Shown here piece by piece: positions 60,500-64,000 of a DNA stretch of 64,000 bases (positions are counted from its first letter, which is position 1; every line of letters begins with the position of its first letter). Location: the NCBI GenBank assembly GCA_037976565.1, contig CP137673.1, forward strand, positions 7,775,202 through 7,839,201, in the 5' to 3' direction. Position numbers and translations under genes: made by a program. The stretch comes from Mesocentrotus franciscanus (lineage: Eukaryota; Echinodermata; Echinoidea; Camarodonta; Strongylocentrotidae). The notes under the pieces are model-generated. The model was not told the origin of the DNA. It did not search any database and was given only the letters and a program-made list of their open reading frames with translations.

Positions 60500-60686
60500 C
60501 TGTATGAGAGCTCGATTCCTGATCTGTGAGTAGAGGACAGTGACATGTGGAGCCAGGTACATGTCCAGGAGCAGATTGTCTTTAATCTCCTCCAGGAGCT
60601 TGAGACAGGAGGCATACTTAGACTCATAGAACATGAAGATGATATCTCTCAGCTGTGGCTCCAGCTCCAGGAACAGTTTGAAGGAG
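60500..60686 (-). CDS. GPS1: CSN1 exon 9, second copy
   Basis: 187 nt on the - strand, same length, phase and peptide as 23235-23421 ([20 protein letters not shown] to RNRALIQ), with intact TTTTCAG acceptor and GTTAGT donor. The upstream intron lacks the tandem duplication seen in the left arm. Confidence 0.95.
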
Positions 60687-61664
60687 CTGAAAAGTACAAA
60701 CATGAAATAATTCTTAGTTTTACAATTCTTATGAATATTCGTAATAAAGATATGTTAATCTAGTTGGTGAATGGGAGATCAATTAAAGGACCAAGTAAGT
60801 CTTTTGAACGCTGACGTTAAAGATCGGTCCCCAGACATAAACAATCATATCTGATTGATGCATGTTTGTATAAACCCAATTATATGGGTAAAACTTGGGT
60901 TAAACTTGGGTTAGTTATTACTTTTTTCTTAATTTGTTGTTGTTGTTGTTGTGAGGTGCTGGAGATGATCATTTCAACTATGTAGGATCATCTTGTTGTA
61001 ATAGTAGCAATAATCTTGTTATAACATGTTATAATCTTGTTATATCATGTTATAATCTTGTTATATCATGTTATAAGATGTTATAATCTTGATTAAACAG
61101 TCATGTTATAATCTTGTTAAATCATGTTATAACAAGATATCCAAGGTAAAGACTTGCACACAGTGGGGATTATTAAAGTAGATCATTGCAGCAGCTATTT
61201 TTGTTTAAGGTATGGACCAGTTTTGGAAACGCCCCCCTCTCAATAAAAGAAATGAAAGCTCTTATTACCAATCATGTGAAAGAATATGTTTTGACTAATA
61301 CGTGATGATACAAATTTTGCCAGGAAACCACCTACTAATTGATATATTTGGTAAATTATCATATCCATCCGGCCTGGAAAGATATCACGAAGCCATTTCA
61401 ACATTGAACATTTGGGCATATACATGTATTTCTGCTTTTTTGCAAATTTAGGTTGAAGTATTGCCATCTAAACCTCTGAAGGCAATATTTAAACAATATT
61501 GAATGGATATTTTGCACCCAAAACCCTTGAACCGCAATTTTACTACTGCCAGTCTATATCTTTAATTACGTGAAAAAAATGCTATGATAGTATTTATTCT
61601 CTCCTTGCTCGAATTTAATATAACATATTAAATATTGCTAAATATATTACTCATTGCGGATGAA

Positions 61665-61952
61665 GTATCAAAAATAATATCGCTAGTGATACATATAAAA
61701 TATAGGCCTGCTGATTGGTCGAGCACCGTGTGCGTCGGCCAATAGGCCTTGTGCGTTATTGTTCCAATTATCGACTGAATTATTGACCGCCGCGCCGGTC
61801 CTCCCGTTGAGTATAAAACACGCTTGCTTACATTAGTTTTTATCACCTGACGAAGTGTTGCAGCGGCGCACGAAACGTTGTGATATTTTAGATCCCTTAT
61901 TGACCACATTGCGAGACAAACGAATATTACTAGCGATATTATTTTCGATATA
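61665..61952. mobile_element. Right-arm-only MITE, AATAATATCGCTAGT ends
   Basis: AAAAATAATATCGCTAGTGAT at the left pairs with ATTACTAGCGATATTATTTT at the right. The ends are themselves partly palindromic (GTATC...GATAC). It lies in the ~0.5-kb segment that replaces 20790-21625 of the left arm. Confidence 0.75.
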
Positions 61953-62279
61953 TAAAATATTATTATCAGAACTGTAAATTAACATTTCATGTAATATATT
62001 CCCAAATAGGCCTGTGGCGGTATTACATTTTTGCTACCTTTGTGAATTGTATTTTTGACATCATAACTTAATTTGTTTGCTGCATTATGTAAACTGAAAA
62101 TTGAGGATAATCTTTGTTTGGATTTTAATCAATTAATCAATAAATAATAAAGGTGCTGGCAAGGAACAAGTAGGTGAGTGGTTTGAACATTTACAATAGA
62201 CATGCAAAGGTTGTGGGTTTTAAGCCTGAGCACATCATTCATGACATGTAGAAGGGCACTATATTACTTCATTGAGTAA

Positions 62280-62560
62280 GAGCAATTTTTTTTTTTTTTT
62301 TTTGTCCCGGAAATTGGAAAATTATACCGACCGATATTTTGTTCAGTGGGGGAGGGGGGTAAGGTCAGTTTTTTTCATCCTTTGGCACAGAAAACAATTT
62401 TTTTTTTTTTTTTTCACTTGAAAAAAAACAAATGAGGAGGAGGGGGTTTGCCCTGAAACACACACATAAAAACATTTGAGGGGTTAACCACTTAACCCCA
62501 AAACCTCCCGCGTATGGGCCTGCGCATGACTAGAACTCAACTTTATCGTTAAGTGCTTAT
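62280..62560. other. Right-arm-only poly-T and purine-rich segment
   Basis: Two T-runs (near 62287-62306 and 62398-62414) and G-rich stretches without a match in the left arm around 19950-20580. Nature unknown. Confidence 0.45.
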
Positions 62561-62809
62561 TCATTCGTAATCTTGCTGTAGCATCTTTTAAGACATCTCC
62601 TCTTTTAAAATATCTCCTGCACTACTACCTACAGGTTTCATGCAATAATTAGCTAATTTTAGTCTTTTTCCAAGCAATTGCCTGAAACCATAGTACAGTA
62701 TCTCTGCAGCATCAATGGTATCTCTGAGAAACATGCAGAAGGCTAATTTAACTGCTTGCAAAATGCCTTCTACATGATTCAAACAGACTTCAGTGGGGCC
62801 ATATATAGT

Positions 62810-63146
62810 AGAGGTGTTGTGGTCTAGTGGATAAGTCACCTGACTGTAGATCACAAGGTACGGGGTTCAAATCCCAGCCTCTGGCAAGACGTTAATCAAT
62901 GTTTGCCACTCTCCACCCAGGTGTTAAATGGGTACCCGGTAGGATGCGGATGTAATGTAGTTTGCTCAGCTTTGTGAGCGTCTGTAAAATGGCACCTGGC
63001 TGGAATGCTTCCCAGGGAGTGGAGAATGTGCATACATTGTGTGCTGGCAAGCCTGAATCCGATGACCGGGGTAATAATATATCTCTAAAGCACTTAGAGA
63101 CATCGTTCATGCATTAAGCGCTATATAAATGCAAAATATTATTATT
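62810..63146 (+). mobile_element. tRNA-derived SINE, right-arm copy
   Basis: 62810-62882 can fold as a tRNA-like unit: AGAGG pairs with CCTCT, box A is TGGTCTAGTGGATAAG and the T-arm is GGGTTCAAATCCC. The body and tail (GCGCTATATAAATGC, ATTATTATTG) match the left-arm copy. It is a retroposon, not a tRNA gene: it lacks a tRNA end and runs on into the SINE body. Confidence 0.92.
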
Positions 63147-63726
63147 GTATCCGATACTGATTACAAGGGGCGCTATTCACAGTCCAATCACTATGGTCAA
63201 AATTTGCCATCTTAAGGATGTTCCGCAGTAATGTTCATGCACACCTTAGCTGCACAGGGCCAGCTGACCATGTATTTACTATGCATGATACCAGGAACTC
63301 CAGGCATCGTGCATGGTGAATACATAACCAGCTGGCCCTGCACATGACCCTTACTGTGGAATGTCCTAAAATCAGAAAAACAATTTGGGAGAGCATTCCG
63401 CAAAATGAATTAGACAAAGAGATATCTGTCGCTTGAACCCTAGCACAGCTTTGACCCTGTGTGAAATACAGATTATGAGCACTGTAGGCTCTTACGCACA
63501 CCGAGTTGCATACGATTTTGTATTGTAAAATACAGATTGGGAAAAATGCATGGTAACATCATCTTTGCTACAAAATGAGGCATTTTACATTGCCACAAAT
63601 GATAGTCACAAGAGGGCATGGGACATTACGATATTGTGTAAGCCTAGCAGGGTTTCCCAGAACATTAGAGTTACTAAGCCGTGTGCACAAGCAAATAGGC
63701 CCATAGCGTTATTTTCAAGACATCAG

Positions 63727-64000
63727 GGGGGTGTTTCACAAAGACTAAGATTGACTTTAAGTTGGACTTAACTGTGGCAGGCCTTTCATGCCACTGTTTG
63801 CTCTCACCATTTACTGGCATTAGTCTCTAAAGGGACGTACAAATCAGGGTCACAAATCTACAGAATTTAACTATTTTGATAGTTCATTATTTAGTCAGGT
63901 GGCTTAGCGTCAAATTTATCGATTATCGTTACTTGCCGGATAAAAGCACCATTTTTGGTACAGGGCTTCCTTAGGACCTACTAAACGATATTAGGCTAGG
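63727..64000. mobile_element. Fold-back MITE end at window edge
   Basis: GGTGTTTCACAAAGACTAAG through CTGTTTGCTCTCACCATT matches the left arm of 32473-32750. The sequence diverges after about 63890 and the other end is not seen before the window stops. Absent from the left arm near 18415. Confidence 0.7.

Larger units (their letters stand above)
50816..63725. repeat. Right arm of the large inverted duplication
   Basis: Reverse complement of about 18415-31719. The inner boundary is exact: 50816 pairs with 31719, the last base before the gap. Homology continues past the SINE to about 63725, where a fold-back element absent from the left arm intervenes. Beyond 64000 the match may resume; exon 8 would be expected there if these are overlapping contigs. 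Confidence 0.95.

Noticed and set aside
59263..60686. A second CSN1 paralogue
   Set aside because: Exons 9-10 here are collinear duplicates of the left arm including introns and repeats, and join the only copies of exons 11-13; a flipped allele explains this better.
62810..62882. Functional tRNA gene
   Set aside because: Although it folds like a tRNA, the sequence runs on into the SINE body and has a family of truncated copies.

Overview
The window looks like an intron-rich, AT-rich deuterostome genome, most likely a sea urchin or another echinoderm. This is inferred from the gene structure, the frequent TACATGTA words, the dense small fold-back transposons and a tRNA-derived SINE; the species cannot be fixed from sequence alone. 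There is no prokaryotic, viral or CRISPR content.

Only one gene can be named: COP9 signalosome subunit 1 (CSN1/GPS1), which I assembled exon by exon from splice sites. Coding exons 1-10 lie on the + strand between 6018 and 24676. Exons 11-13 lie on the - strand between 44473 and 39676. All thirteen join in phase to give a predicted 478-residue protein, close to the usual CSN1 length, but only if everything right of the gap is reverse-complemented. A second, unidentified gene contributes one terminal coding exon at 995-1154 (+).

The dominant structure is a roughly 13-kb inverted duplication around a gap of exactly 500 N (31720-32219). The left arm, about 18415-31719, reappears reverse-complemented at about 50816-63725. 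Both arms carry CSN1 exons 9 and 10. Exons 1-8 occur once on the left and exons 11-13 occur once inside the right-hand piece. The simplest reading is two overlapping contigs, probably the two haplotypes of a very heterozygous individual, joined with the right one flipped. The corrected order would be 1-31719 followed by the reverse complement of 50815-32220. A real inverted duplication that breaks the gene is the alternative.

The arms differ by insertions that look like allelic transposons: a 942-bp hAT-like element (57899-58840, 8-bp target duplication), a 174-bp MITE (53435-53608, 5-bp duplication), left-only MITEs at 18728-19114 and 21819-21993, and a left-only 0.6-kb tandem duplication that copies the exon 9 acceptor. 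Layout: 1-6 kb, end of an unknown gene plus repeats; 6-18 kb, CSN1 exons 1-8; 18.4-31.7 kb, left arm with exons 9-10; gap; 32.2-39.6 kb, repeat-rich DNA downstream of CSN1; 39.7-44.5 kb, last CSN1 exons (-); 44.5-50.8 kb, rest of intron 10; 50.8-63.7 kb, right arm; 63.7-64 kb, a fold-back element end.
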